From an uncultured Prevotella sp. (GTDB lineage: Bacteria > Bacteroidota > Bacteroidia > Bacteroidales > Bacteroidaceae), in contig CAKZVT010000012.1 of assembly GCA_937922435.1 (NCBI GenBank), positions 1 to 64,000 of the forward strand: a DNA stretch of 64,000 nucleotides, given 5' to 3'. Positions within the stretch are counted from its first letter, which is position 1, and the number at the start of each line of letters is the position of its first letter. The notes beneath the pieces were generated by a model. That model searched no databases. It worked only from the letters and a program-made list of their open reading frames with translations, and had not been told where the DNA came from. Of the stretch, positions 17,601 to 25,274 are shown in pieces. Made by a program: the position numbers and the translations under genes.

Positions 17601-18430
17601 ACGACGAGCTCATCCGCTGGTACGACCGTGACGACCATACAATCTTCGACGTATGCGCCGACGACCACTGCCAGCGTTACCAAGGCATCACCAAGGCGAC
17701 GAACATACACGTGGAACAGGCCGTAAGGGACACGCGCGGACAAATACTGATGTATGACGACGAAATCTGTGACGCGCGGTTCAGCAAATGCTGCGGAGGC
17801 ATAACAGAAGAGTTCCAGTACTGTTGGGAAAACAATCCGCAGCCGTATCTCGTCGCATTAAGAGACAACGGCGACAGCCAGTCAGCCCTGCCCGACCTTA
17901 CCAACGAGGCGGAGGCCGACCGCTGGATACGCTCATGCCCCGAAGCATTCTGCAACACTGACGACAAGGGCGTACTGTCGCAGGTGCTCAACGACTACGA
18001 CCAGGAGACATCCGACTTCTACCGCTGGCGAGTGGAGTACACACAGGAGCAACTCGCCGCCCTGATTTACGACAAGCTCAAAATCGACTTCGGGCAAATC
18101 ATAGACCTCATGCCGCTTGAACGAGGCCGCAGCGGACGTATATGCAAGCTGAAAATCGTCGGCACAAAGCGGACGTTCACCATAGGCAAGGAGCTTGAAA
18201 TACGCCGCACACTCAGCCAGACCCACCTTTACAGCAGCGCGTTCGTGGTAGACAAATTCGGCGTTGACGGCGGAGCGCCTTCACGTTTCGTCATCACCGG
18301 CGCTGGCTGGGGGCACGGAGTGGGCCTCTGCCAGATAGGAGCAGCCGTAATGGGCGAGCGCGGATGCAAGTATGACGAAATACTTTTGCACTATTACCGT
18401 GGTGCGGAAATAAGGAAAATATACAACTAA
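14654..18430 (+). CDS. Multidomain GT2-GT2-DUF4922-SpoIID fusion protein
   Basis: I chose the ATG at 14654 because upstream in-frame codons overlap the promoter; the product is 1258 residues. Residues 2-230 look like a GT-A-type glycosyltransferase remnant. Residues 250-465 are a clear GT2 domain (TVVIPVRNRDK, IVVDNHSTDN, QLDSDDLY). Residues 520-795 resemble DUF4922, with CFLC at 562-565 and HLHFQ at 641-645, the latter like the catalytic HxHxQ of GalT/Ap4A and GDP-sugar phosphorylases. Residues 825-1258 form a SpoIID/LytB domain with the VISSEMKA catalytic-Glu motif near 938 and GWGHGVGLCQIGA near 1220. No signal peptide or membrane helix is visible, although SpoIID domains usually act outside the cytoplasm. 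An AmpG-like importer follows. A role in muropeptide or sugar-nucleotide salvage is inferred. Confidence 0.8.
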   Translation: MKGTIDCFLPCSDYVSVSNVLRQLRGSRMIRHINLLVTRGFAMANAVPEGCSFIVVDGLLSASTIRAIAESVVADYAMLFMKDVQVSLGQYAIHRMMRVAADTDAALAYSDRWTVKNGETSAHPVIDWQEGSLRDDFDFGSVVMARASLLRSFAARTEEADYKYAGWYELWLYLSRHGRMFHINEYLYTEEEHDTRASGVKQFDYVNPANREVQVEMERAVTAHLKAVGALVDTDYYAEPDFDEQDFDVEATVVIPVRNRDKTICDAVDSALSQQTSFKFNVIVVDNHSTDNTTKLLDGYTDKRLIHIVPQRTDLGIGGCWNVAVDDARCGRFAVQLDSDDLYSSPGTLQAIVDAFYEQHAAMIIGSYRMCDFELNTLPPGLIDHAEWTDRNGCNNALRINGLGAPRAFFTPLLRQVRFPNTSYGEDYAVGLAFSRRFRLGRIFTELYLCRRWAGNSDAALSVEKVNANNLYKDRLRTMELMARKKMNAGEGMVFEDNSLMRFFNRQLETWDLARRNFRDLHDVQTRSLTVDGNNVILQYNPARIVSTGASIDKSTISRRPCFLCVENRPKEQAVKHFGDKFEVLVNPYPIMPVHFTIPSRTHQPQRILEYYTEIHRLLLRFPDITVFYNGPECGASAPDHLHFQAFMQGNLPLEAAWARLQRELTVVYSLDNGDDIAVVNGWFCPAILVRSRNIDNNKALFRRIYDALPQREGSPEPMMNIISRIIDGVCHTVVFPRAKHRPDCYYGGQGGNILVSPGALDMAGLVITPRKDDFERLTAQQVGSIMREVAIDETTMSNVIDKIRGTKRLAATDNNVLGGKREPYVQVGILSSDKIRFTLNGDHVAKGEVISGRQEVEFSEGGILWNGNLYRELTFSPEGLGASFSLEGVTIGIDFHWERQETQTFQGTLKLVVEADKVCAINCLPVESYLTSVISSEMKATSSLEFLKAHAVISRSWLLAQIKRRHSQDTGGSGFFSFVKKDDELIRWYDRDDHTIFDVCADDHCQRYQGITKATNIHVEQAVRDTRGQILMYDDEICDARFSKCCGGITEEFQYCWENNPQPYLVALRDNGDSQSALPDLTNEAEADRWIRSCPEAFCNTDDKGVLSQVLNDYDQETSDFYRWRVEYTQEQLAALIYDKLKIDFGQIIDLMPLERGRSGRICKLKIVGTKRTFTIGKELEIRRTLSQTHLYSSAFVVDKFGVDGGAPSRFVITGAGWGHGVGLCQIGAAVMGERGCKYDEILLHYYRGAEIRKIYN

Positions 18431-18616
18431 TTCATAATTCAGAATTCATAATTGGCTTGCGCATTGCATTTATCTGCCATGATGAAGTTTGCGCATCGTT
18501 CCAATTATGAATTATGAATTATAAATTATGAATTATGAATTGTCCAAAGGCGTAAGCCTAAATTATGAATTGTGAACTGAAAGTCAGCGTAAGCTAATTA
18601 TGAATTGTGAATTGAA
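18431..18616 (+). repeat. AATTCATAATTC / AATTATGAATT inverted arms with coding overlap
   Basis: Left-arm words (TTCATAATTCAGAATTCATA) start at the stop codon of the fusion gene. Right-arm AATTATGAATT words run through the ATG of the MFS gene at 18600, whose first codons (MNCEL) are repeat-derived. Confidence 0.7.
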
Positions 18617-19883
18617 AAAAAATCCTTGGAGCTGGGTTCCCTCGTTGTATTTCGCCGAGGGACTGCCTTACGTGGCGGTGATGACAATATCGCTCGTGCT
18701 CTATAAGCAGTTGGGACTGACCAACGCCGAAATCACTTTCTATACCTCATGGCTCTACCTGCCGTGGGTCATCAAGCCGCTGTGGAGTCCGTTTGTAGAC
18801 ATCATAAAGACGAAACGCTGGTGGATAATAACCATGCAGCTGCTTGTAGGCGCGGCGTTCGGCGGCGTGGCCTTCACCATTCCTACCGACTTTTGGCTAC
18901 AGGGCACGCTATGCTTCTTCTGGCTGATGGCCTTCAGCAGCGCCACGCACGACATTGCGGCCGACGGCTTCTACATGCTCGGACTCGACGAGCACAAGCA
19001 GGCGTGGTTCGTCGGCATACGCAGCACGTTCTACCGCCTCGCCACCATCTTCGGCCAAGGCTTCCTTGTCATGGTGGCAGGCAACTTGCAGGTCATCTTC
19101 CGCGGCAGCATACGCTATTCATGGAGCCTGATGTTCTACGGCGTTACGGGACTGTTCATCGCCCTGTGGCTGTGGCACAGCTACGTGCTGCCGTGCCCCC
19201 TGTCAGACCGCAAACGGCGCAACGCCAATGCGGCTGCCATCTGGGGCGAACTGTGGCACTCCATAAAGACATTCTTCACGAAGTTCCCCGTCAAAGAAAC
19301 GGTATGGGCGTTCCTCTTCATGCTGTGCTACCGCATGCCTGAAGGACTGCTCGCCAAGGTGTCGTCGCTGTTCCTTATTGACGGGGCGAGCAACGGCGGA
19401 CTGGGCCTTTCGCCCCAGGAATACGGCTTCGTGCAGGGCACTGTGGGCGTAGTCGGCCTCACCCTTGGTGGCATACTCGGCGGAATGGCCGCCGGAAAGG
19501 ACGGCCTCAAACGGTGGCTATGGCCCATGGTGTGCGCCATTACGCTGCCCGACCTCGTGTATGTCTACCTTAGCTACGCCATGCCTTCAAGCCTAACAAT
19601 CATCAACGCCTGCGTCTTCGTGGAGCAGTTCGGCTACGGCTTCGGCTTCACGGCCTACATGCTGTACCTTATCTATTACAGCCAGGGCGAATACAAGACA
19701 TCGCATTACGCCCTATGCACGGCCTTGATGGCCCTGTCGATGATGTTGCCGGGCTTGGTTGCAGGCTGGTTGCAGGAGCTTGTAGGCTATCTGTGGTTCT
19801 TCATCATCGTCGTACTGCTGTGCGCCATGACGTTCGTCGTAGCCGCATTCGTAAAAATCGACCCGGAGTTCGGGAGAAAATGA
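18600..19883 (+). CDS. MFS transporter, AmpG-like (muropeptide permease type)
   Basis: This 427-residue protein has about 12 hydrophobic segments. The N-terminal motif NPWSWVPSLYFAEGLPYV is characteristic of the AmpG / acetyl-CoA transporter branch of the major facilitator superfamily. In AmpG this family imports anhydro-muropeptides across the inner membrane for wall recycling. The acidic loop DGFYMLGLDEHKQAWFVGIR between helices 4 and 5 fits the same branch. It directly follows a gene with a SpoIID (glycan-cleaving) domain, supporting a peptidoglycan-fragment substrate by context. The only ATG lies inside an AATTATGAATT repeat, so residues 2-5 are probably not ancestral. Confidence 0.8.
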   Translation: MNCELKKNPWSWVPSLYFAEGLPYVAVMTISLVLYKQLGLTNAEITFYTSWLYLPWVIKPLWSPFVDIIKTKRWWIITMQLLVGAAFGGVAFTIPTDFWLQGTLCFFWLMAFSSATHDIAADGFYMLGLDEHKQAWFVGIRSTFYRLATIFGQGFLVMVAGNLQVIFRGSIRYSWSLMFYGVTGLFIALWLWHSYVLPCPLSDRKRRNANAAAIWGELWHSIKTFFTKFPVKETVWAFLFMLCYRMPEGLLAKVSSLFLIDGASNGGLGLSPQEYGFVQGTVGVVGLTLGGILGGMAAGKDGLKRWLWPMVCAITLPDLVYVYLSYAMPSSLTIINACVFVEQFGYGFGFTAYMLYLIYYSQGEYKTSHYALCTALMALSMMLPGLVAGWLQELVGYLWFFIIVVLLCAMTFVVAAFVKIDPEFGRK

Positions 19884-19889
19884 AAGGAT

Positions 19890-19989
19890 AAGAAGTTAAA
19901 GAAGTTAGAGACATTGCCTTGATTGATGAATACTTGAAATAAAGCATTTGGCTTTAACTTCTATAACTTTTCTAAATTCTACAACTTCA
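19890..19989 (+). repeat. GAAGTTAAAGAAGTTAG / TTAACTTCTATAACTT inverted arms
   Basis: GAAGTTA words after the MFS gene and TAACTTC-type words before the CDF gene form a loose stem-loop. The layout matches the other junction repeats but uses a different word. Confidence 0.5.
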
Positions 19990-20006
19990 TAATAATAAAA
20001 AAGAAA

Positions 20007-20948
20007 ATGGACTCTCGTGAACGTAAAATCTATCGCGTTACAGTGCTTGGCAGCATCATCAACGTGCTGCTCGTAGCCCTGAAGTTCGCCTTCGGAATAC
20101 TCGGCCGCTCGTCGGCGATGCTCGCAGACGCCGTGCATTCGCTCTCCGACCTTGTCACCGACGTAATCGTCATCGTCTTCGTCAAGCTAAGCAACAAGCC
20201 GCAAGACAGCGACCACGACTACGGCCACGGCAAGTACGAGACGCTCGCCACAGCCTTTATCGGCCTCGCCCTGTTCGCCGTAGGCGTAATGCTCCTGTAC
20301 GGCGGAGCTGAAAAAATAGCCGCCGCGCTGCGCGGAGAAGCCCTGCCGCAGCCTGGCATAATCGCCCTCTGGGCGGCGTTAATCAGCATCGTGTCTAAAG
20401 AATGGTGCTACCGCTTCACCGTGAAAGCAGGACGCGAGGCGCAGTCGCAGGCCGTCGTCGCCAACGCCTGGCACCACCGCAGCGACGCCTTCTCGTCCAT
20501 CGGCACGGCATTCGGCATCGGCGGTGCCATATTCCTCGGCGAACGCTGGAGCGTGCTCGACCCCATCGCCGCCGTCATTGTCAGCATCTTCATCATAAAG
20601 ACAGCCCTCGCACTGATGAAACAGGCATCAGACGAACTCTTAGAAAAGAGCCTTCCCGAAGACGTGGAGCGCAAAATCAAGGACATAGCCGAATCGGAAG
20701 ACGGCGTCAGCGGCATACACAACCTGCGCACACGCCGCATAGGCAACAGCATATCGATAGAAATGCACCTGCGCATGCCCGGCGACCTTACCCTGTACGA
20801 GGCGCACCGACGCGCCACAGACATAGAGCAGGAACTGCGCCAGCACTTCGGCGGCGGCACATACATCAACCTCCACATCGAGCCGCTCAAAGTAAACGGG
20901 CGGTACGTAGAACCGGAAGACACGAAGGACAAAACTGCAAAAAATTAG
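20007..20948 (+). CDS. Cation diffusion facilitator (CDF) metal transporter
   Basis: The 313-residue protein has an N-terminal region of six hydrophobic segments and a cytosolic C-terminal domain from about residue 210. Metal-site motifs are present: HSLSD in helix 2 (around residue 44), HDYGHGKYE in the following loop, and HHRSDAFSS in helix 5. These are the HxxxD-type sites of zinc/iron/manganese exporters such as FieF. It exports divalent cations from the cytoplasm using the proton gradient. The C-terminal domain (ISIEMHLRMPGDLTLYEAH) is the dimerising metal sensor typical of the family. Metal specificity cannot be assigned. It lies about 120 bp after the MFS gene in the same direction. 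Confidence 0.9.
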   Translation: MDSRERKIYRVTVLGSIINVLLVALKFAFGILGRSSAMLADAVHSLSDLVTDVIVIVFVKLSNKPQDSDHDYGHGKYETLATAFIGLALFAVGVMLLYGGAEKIAAALRGEALPQPGIIALWAALISIVSKEWCYRFTVKAGREAQSQAVVANAWHHRSDAFSSIGTAFGIGGAIFLGERWSVLDPIAAVIVSIFIIKTALALMKQASDELLEKSLPEDVERKIKDIAESEDGVSGIHNLRTRRIGNSISIEMHLRMPGDLTLYEAHRRATDIEQELRQHFGGGTYINLHIEPLKVNGRYVEPEDTKDKTAKN

Positions 20949-21762
20949 CAGTACATTGATTTATATAAATATTCTATAGTTTCTCCCCCTCATCTGTCAG
21001 TTCTACACATAAACCGCTTATAATCACCAATATACAGTCTGACAGATGCCCATGCCATCCGTCAGCCTCTGTCAGTGAACATCAACCCTAAAGTTCCGAC
21101 CTGACAATGACTGACATTTTGCGTGGGCAAATATCAGCCTGCAACAGCTTGGCATCCATACATTTACACGCAAAACTGACAGATGACAGAGAAAAGCCCC
21201 TCCCAAAATTACAAAGACACCTTCCGCCCGGCAAAAGACCGTCAACCGCCATGCAAAAGGCCGTCAATCACACGCCAATCTACCACCTTTTACATTGCGA
21301 AACGCCGTCTTTCATACACCATAAGGGCATCAAAAACATCTTTCATCCTTCACCGCAAGAGTCATCATGCTGATATCCAGCACGTTAAGTGGTGAAACAT
21401 CAGGTGAAAGATGGTGAAAGATGCCTTTCATATCGTCACATTCACTGAATTTACTGTCACACCGTCACATCGCCGATAAACGCCTGTGCGTCAGTAGATT
21501 ACGGTGTGACACAAAGCGTGATATTGGTGACAGTAAGCATTTCACCAGTGTCACGCCTAACTTTTTGGCCGTCAGCAGTTTACACACCGCGTGACACTGT
21601 GACAGTATTTTCGTGTTTGAAAACCTACAATCCATCACGGAAAATGACGACGAACCTATCTTTCACCTCCAATCCTATTGACACACAACGAATTACGGCG
21701 AAAGTGAAAGATGAAGGATGATTTCAAAAAAGTTTTATAGACTATATCCATGCATCAAGCTT
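20949..21762. other. 814-bp gap rich in TGACA/TGTCA words, no supported gene
   Basis: This convergent gap between the CDF gene and the end of the capsule operon has many CTGACAGATG, CTGTCAG, GTGACA and TGTCAC words in both orientations. Examples include TTACTGTCACACCGTCAC near 21445 and GCGTGACACTGTGACAG near 21590, plus GGTGAAAGATGGTGAAAGAT near 21402. The small ORFs lack recognisable motifs and overlap the repeats. It may be the decayed remains of a gene or a repeat-derived spacer. Confidence 0.5.
21233..21320 (+). repeat. 22-bp periodic quasi-palindromic array 2 (degenerate)
   Basis: Four contiguous 22-bp units start at 21233, 21255, 21277 and 21299; the first two contain AAAAGACCGTCAA and AAAAGGCCGTCAA. 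This is the most diverged array, but the register is exact. No hairpin element is adjacent. Confidence 0.65.
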
Positions 21763-22569
21763 TCACCCCTTCCTTTGCAAAGAACGGACATACCGCCAAC
21801 TGTCAATCTTCTTCTTAATAACCTTGACTGAATAAGTAGGCAAAAACAGACAAGCGAAATACAAATACGACTTGATTTTGGAAAAGCCCAATATCGTATG
21901 GTACACATCTATGTAAAACTTTACAAGTGAACGCTTGTTGCTTGACAGCGAATTATTCCTTATCCTGTAATATGCCAACGGCTCTTTCATCCCGTAAGCC
22001 ACCCTGCACTTCTGAAGCAGCTGGATAAGCATAGCCCAATCCTGCCGTTTGCGCAGCAACGGGAAATAAAACTTGCCATACAACGAAGTATCATACAAAG
22101 CCGTAAGGAAACCTATCTTGTCATCGCGCTTCATGCCGCCGAATGTCACAATCCGCGGCGCAATGAAGATGCCGTTATCTACGCCGTCCTGACTGCACAA
22201 GATATATGATGAAAACACAAGGCAGCACTTCTTTTCCCTGATAAAGGCGATTTGTTTTTCCAATTTATCAGGAAACCAGCGGTCGTCACTATCACAAAAA
22301 GCTATATAGCGTCCTCTTGCCGCCTCTATTCCTTTATTACGCGCAAAGCCAGCCCCTTTGTTCTCGTCAAGACAAATCACCTTTATCCTGTTGTCAACCT
22401 TTTGGTAATGTTCCAAAAGAGACAACGTATCTTCGTTGTCCGAGTGGTCGTCAACTATAATAAGCTCCCAGTCTTTATATGTTTGGTTCAATATGCTGTC
22501 AATACTTTCCGCCGACACTGCACCTGTATTGTACATGGGCATTATGACTGAAACAAGATTGTTCTCCAT
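21763..22569 (-). CDS. Glycosyltransferase family 2, capsule cluster
   Basis: The 268-residue protein opens directly with the GT-A fold: VSVIMPMYNTG, then WELIIVDDHSDNEDT, GAGFARNKGIEAARG and the metal-binding FCDSDDRWFP (DxD, near residue 98). Family members transfer a sugar from a nucleotide donor to a lipid-linked oligosaccharide on the cytoplasmic face of the inner membrane. The basic C-terminus with a hydrophobic stretch (YLYFACLFLPTYS) suggests membrane association. It is the last gene of the cluster, 39 bp after another GT2 gene. Donor and acceptor are unknown. Base composition is A+T-rich. Confidence 0.85.
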   Translation of the reverse strand: MENNLVSVIMPMYNTGAVSAESIDSILNQTYKDWELIIVDDHSDNEDTLSLLEHYQKVDNRIKVICLDENKGAGFARNKGIEAARGRYIAFCDSDDRWFPDKLEKQIAFIREKKCCLVFSSYILCSQDGVDNGIFIAPRIVTFGGMKRDDKIGFLTALYDTSLYGKFYFPLLRKRQDWAMLIQLLQKCRVAYGMKEPLAYYRIRNNSLSSNKRSLVKFYIDVYHTILGFSKIKSYLYFACLFLPTYSVKVIKKKIDSWRYVRSLQRKG

Positions 22570-22608
22570 TTACACCAATAATTAAATTTGAATATTTTAT
22601 AAACAGCA

Positions 22609-23457
22609 TCAAACAGAATATCCTCTCTGAAAAAGTTTTCTCATTGTTGCAGCAACTCGCGTCATGAAAAACAATAAATTATACTTGAACGGGGCAGATA
22701 AATAAATCTTTAAATAACTATATGACAAGCTCAAAGCCAATCTCACCCGAAAGGAATATGGGTATGCTTTGTGCGACACCGATGACGAACGTTTACGTAC
22801 ATAATATATGGTATCAGAAGAAGCCAAAAACATCTTATCCACTCGCTTTGAAATCTGGAACATGAACAATGAATCTTCTCCCAACGCATACTTAGGAATA
22901 AACATGTCATCACGAATGACATTGCGTGGTATCAGTTTTGCCCATGAAGACGACAAAAAACTGCGAGCGTTGAAGAATGTCAAGTGGTTTAACCTACAAC
23001 ACTTCTTGTAAGCAGTTGTCTGATAATGAGGCAAACGATTATTGGTAACATCTTCAACCTGCAATACATTTGATATAGCCAAATCACATTCCCCCAAACC
23101 CCGAACCAAATTATTCAAATAATTCGGACTAACCCAATCGTCATCATCAACAAAAGCGATATAATCGCCACTCGCTTCAAGCAGCCCTATATTACGCGCA
23201 TTGGACACGCCTGCCACATCAGTATGAATAATCCTTATCTTCGGCTTGTTATTCTTCCCAGCAATAAACTGAGTTATATTTTTCAAAAAAGGCTCTTTGC
23301 ATCCGTTCAATACTATCAAAATCTCAAAAAGACCATTATCCAATGTCTGTTCCAGTAAGGATTCAAGACATTCATAAATATATCCTAACGGCTTATACGT
23401 AGGAATAATCACTGACACCAACATGCCTTTTCTATTTAGTTGCAACAAATACGACAT
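22609..23457 (-). CDS. Glycosyltransferase family 2, capsule cluster
   Basis: The 282-residue product starts at an ATG (23457) that overlaps the WbsX-like gene's stop as TGATG, implying translational coupling. Motifs VSVIIPTYKPLGYIYECLESLL, FEILIVLNGCKEP, GVSNARNIGLLEASG and FVDDDDWVSPNYL place it in GT2 with a DDD metal site near residue 105. It is likely to add one sugar of the capsule repeat unit at the inner-membrane cytosolic face. The sequence is A+T-rich, like the neighbouring genes. Substrate is not assignable. Confidence 0.85.
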   Translation of the reverse strand: MSYLLQLNRKGMLVSVIIPTYKPLGYIYECLESLLEQTLDNGLFEILIVLNGCKEPFLKNITQFIAGKNNKPKIRIIHTDVAGVSNARNIGLLEASGDYIAFVDDDDWVSPNYLNNLVRGLGECDLAISNVLQVEDVTNNRLPHYQTTAYKKCCRLNHLTFFNARSFLSSSWAKLIPRNVIRDDMFIPKYALGEDSLFMFQISKRVDKMFLASSDTIYYVRKRSSSVSHKAYPYSFRVRLALSLSYSYLKIYLSAPFKYNLLFFMTRVAATMRKLFQRGYSV

Positions 23458-24629
23458 CAAACACGTTCAAACTTGTCCAATGCGCTTCTGACAGCATTAA
23501 GCCAACCATGTCCGAACCTTAAATCTGGCTCAACATAATTGCCTTCGCCCCATTCATTCCATGCCCTAAGCATAAGTATCCTATGTTGGGGCTGTTTTTT
23601 ACTAATTAGAGCCAATGCCTCTTCTATATGTCGTTGAAATTCCCCTGGCGTTGCATTTACATACACGCCATCATAAGAACCAACGCGCGGTGTTCTGTCC
23701 CATTGAGGCACTATTGTCGGAATTACATTTTCCCACACATCTTCGGGAGCAAAAAAATTCTTAACTACATTTTTATATTCAAACGTATTGACCTTCATAC
23801 CTGAAAAGAACCTCCTTAACAAAAGTTGCATGACACGCTTGTATTTTCCCGTGTAAATCATTTCCGCACGAAACTTTCCAAAAGAATTAACCCCGTCAAA
23901 TCCTAAATCAAGAATGCCTTTGTAAACATCCTTGCTACTTTTAAGATTAGGAATTACCCTACGTATAGTCCCGTCGTTTTGACGTTTTATCGTTGATGTG
24001 GAATTTGTCACACCTACAAAATACAATCCATCAAATCCATTTTCTTTCGCAAGCTTTCTCCATAACCCAATAAAATGTGACACGTCAGTAAAGTTATACG
24101 AATCGTATATCAAGAAAAGAGGCTTGCCGTCAACCTTTATATATCGTTTATCGCGAAATGCAGGCAAGAGGTAATTGAAATGGTCAACATAATCTTGCTC
24201 TCCTGGATAGAGCTGCTTAGCTATCATTGTTTTAGAAGACACATTTCCTTTGTTGCGCTTCCATGTTTTTGTAGACCAATCATGATTTGCCCAACACAAA
24301 CAAAAAGGATAATCAGGTTTACCTGATTTCAAGACCTCTTCAAATGGACGTTCCAATAGTTTTTTCCCATTTCCAAACCAATAATGGTAATAACAAAAAC
24401 CTTCTATGCCAGCTTCGCGAGCTAATTCGGCTTGCTTAATCCTTGTCTCAGGCAACCTAAGGTCATAAAACCCAAGGTCTGCTGGAATGTGTGGCTGATA
24501 ATGCCCTGTGAACAAAGGCCGCGCTTGTGCTACATTTGTCCATTCTGTAAACCCTGCCCCCCAATACTTGTCATTTTCTGGTATCGGATAAAACTGAGGC
24601 AAGTAATACGCTATAATTCTATTTTTCAT
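23457..24629 (-). CDS. WbsX-like (GH99-related) glycan-biosynthesis protein
   Basis: This 390-residue soluble protein starts with IIAYYLPQFYPIPENDKYWG and GFTEWTNVAQARPLF, the signature of WbsX/GH99-like proteins common in O-antigen and capsule loci. Further conserved stretches are GFCYYHYWFGNGKKLLE, PFCLCWANHDWS and the C-terminal RAWNEWGEGNYVEPD. Related GH99 enzymes are endo-mannosidases. In polysaccharide loci the protein is annotated as a glycosyltransferase or glycan-modifying enzyme, and the reaction is not settled. It has no signal peptide, so it acts in the cytosol. It lies between the acetyltransferase and GT2 genes in a tightly packed operon. Confidence 0.85.
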   Translation of the reverse strand: MKNRIIAYYLPQFYPIPENDKYWGAGFTEWTNVAQARPLFTGHYQPHIPADLGFYDLRLPETRIKQAELAREAGIEGFCYYHYWFGNGKKLLERPFEEVLKSGKPDYPFCLCWANHDWSTKTWKRNKGNVSSKTMIAKQLYPGEQDYVDHFNYLLPAFRDKRYIKVDGKPLFLIYDSYNFTDVSHFIGLWRKLAKENGFDGLYFVGVTNSTSTIKRQNDGTIRRVIPNLKSSKDVYKGILDLGFDGVNSFGKFRAEMIYTGKYKRVMQLLLRRFFSGMKVNTFEYKNVVKNFFAPEDVWENVIPTIVPQWDRTPRVGSYDGVYVNATPGEFQRHIEEALALISKKQPQHRILMLRAWNEWGEGNYVEPDLRFGHGWLNAVRSALDKFERV

Positions 24630-25274
24630 TTAAATATCTTTTTTAATTTGTTTTATTACTTTTGCCGGAGCACCGACTGCAACAGAAAAGGACGGTAAAT
24701 CTTTAGTGACAACACTATTTGCGCCAACAATGACACCATCCCCTATAGTCACCCCAGGCATGATACAAACATTATTTCCCAACCAGACATTATCTCCAAT
24801 CACAACGCCACCCTTGGACACCAACTTACGTTTCTGTGGATGAAGCATCAATGATTCCATTTTAGAACTTCCATGTGAGTTGTCTGTTATAAGAACGTTT
24901 GTTCCTGTCAAAAGATTCTTCCCTATAATAATACTGTTACATGAAGTTATATGAGACATCGCACCAATATGGCAATTATCTCCAATTCTTATTTCTGGAA
25001 ATGTTTTTTCACCCATATAATAATCCCAAGCTGTCAATACGATGCCTTTGTCAAGCTCAACATTTTCACCTATATATATATGGTTCAATCCTTTAATGGT
25101 AATTGCTTTATAAGCTATAATCCCTCCCCCTCCCCAATATGCAAATTTCATGGACAAAAAGCCTGTATAAACATGTGAAACAAAAGCCATAAACGCTTTT
25201 ACAGGAAATTCTGGAAGTAACATAGCAAACAGGCGACCTATAAACTCCGCAAACAATTTAATCAGTCTTTTCAT
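24630..25274 (-). CDS. Left-handed beta-helix acyltransferase (serine acetyltransferase type)
   Basis: I chose the ATG at 25274 (MKRLIKLFAEFIGRLF), which overlaps the preceding glycosyltransferase gene by 17 nt; the longer open frame upstream is unlikely. The 214-residue protein shows hexapeptide repeats (IYIGENVELDKG, IRIGDNCHIG, VVIGDNVWLGNNVCIMPGV, TIGDGVIVGANSVVTKD) typical of LbH O-acetyltransferases such as WbbJ/MaaT. A His-containing loop (ITDNSHGSS) follows the pattern of the catalytic region. It probably acetylates a sugar of the capsule repeat unit using acetyl-CoA. A short hydrophobic N-terminus may associate with the membrane. Confidence 0.85.
   Translation of the reverse strand: MKRLIKLFAEFIGRLFAMLLPEFPVKAFMAFVSHVYTGFLSMKFAYWGGGGIIAYKAITIKGLNHIYIGENVELDKGIVLTAWDYYMGEKTFPEIRIGDNCHIGAMSHITSCNSIIIGKNLLTGTNVLITDNSHGSSKMESLMLHPQKRKLVSKGGVVIGDNVWLGNNVCIMPGVTIGDGVIVGANSVVTKDLPSFSVAVGAPAKVIKQIKKDI

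Noticed and set aside
21107..21721. Small plus-strand ORFs of 70-88 codons in the gap before the capsule operon
   Set aside because: They overlap TGACA-type repeats and a 22-bp array, and show no domain, signal peptide or start context.
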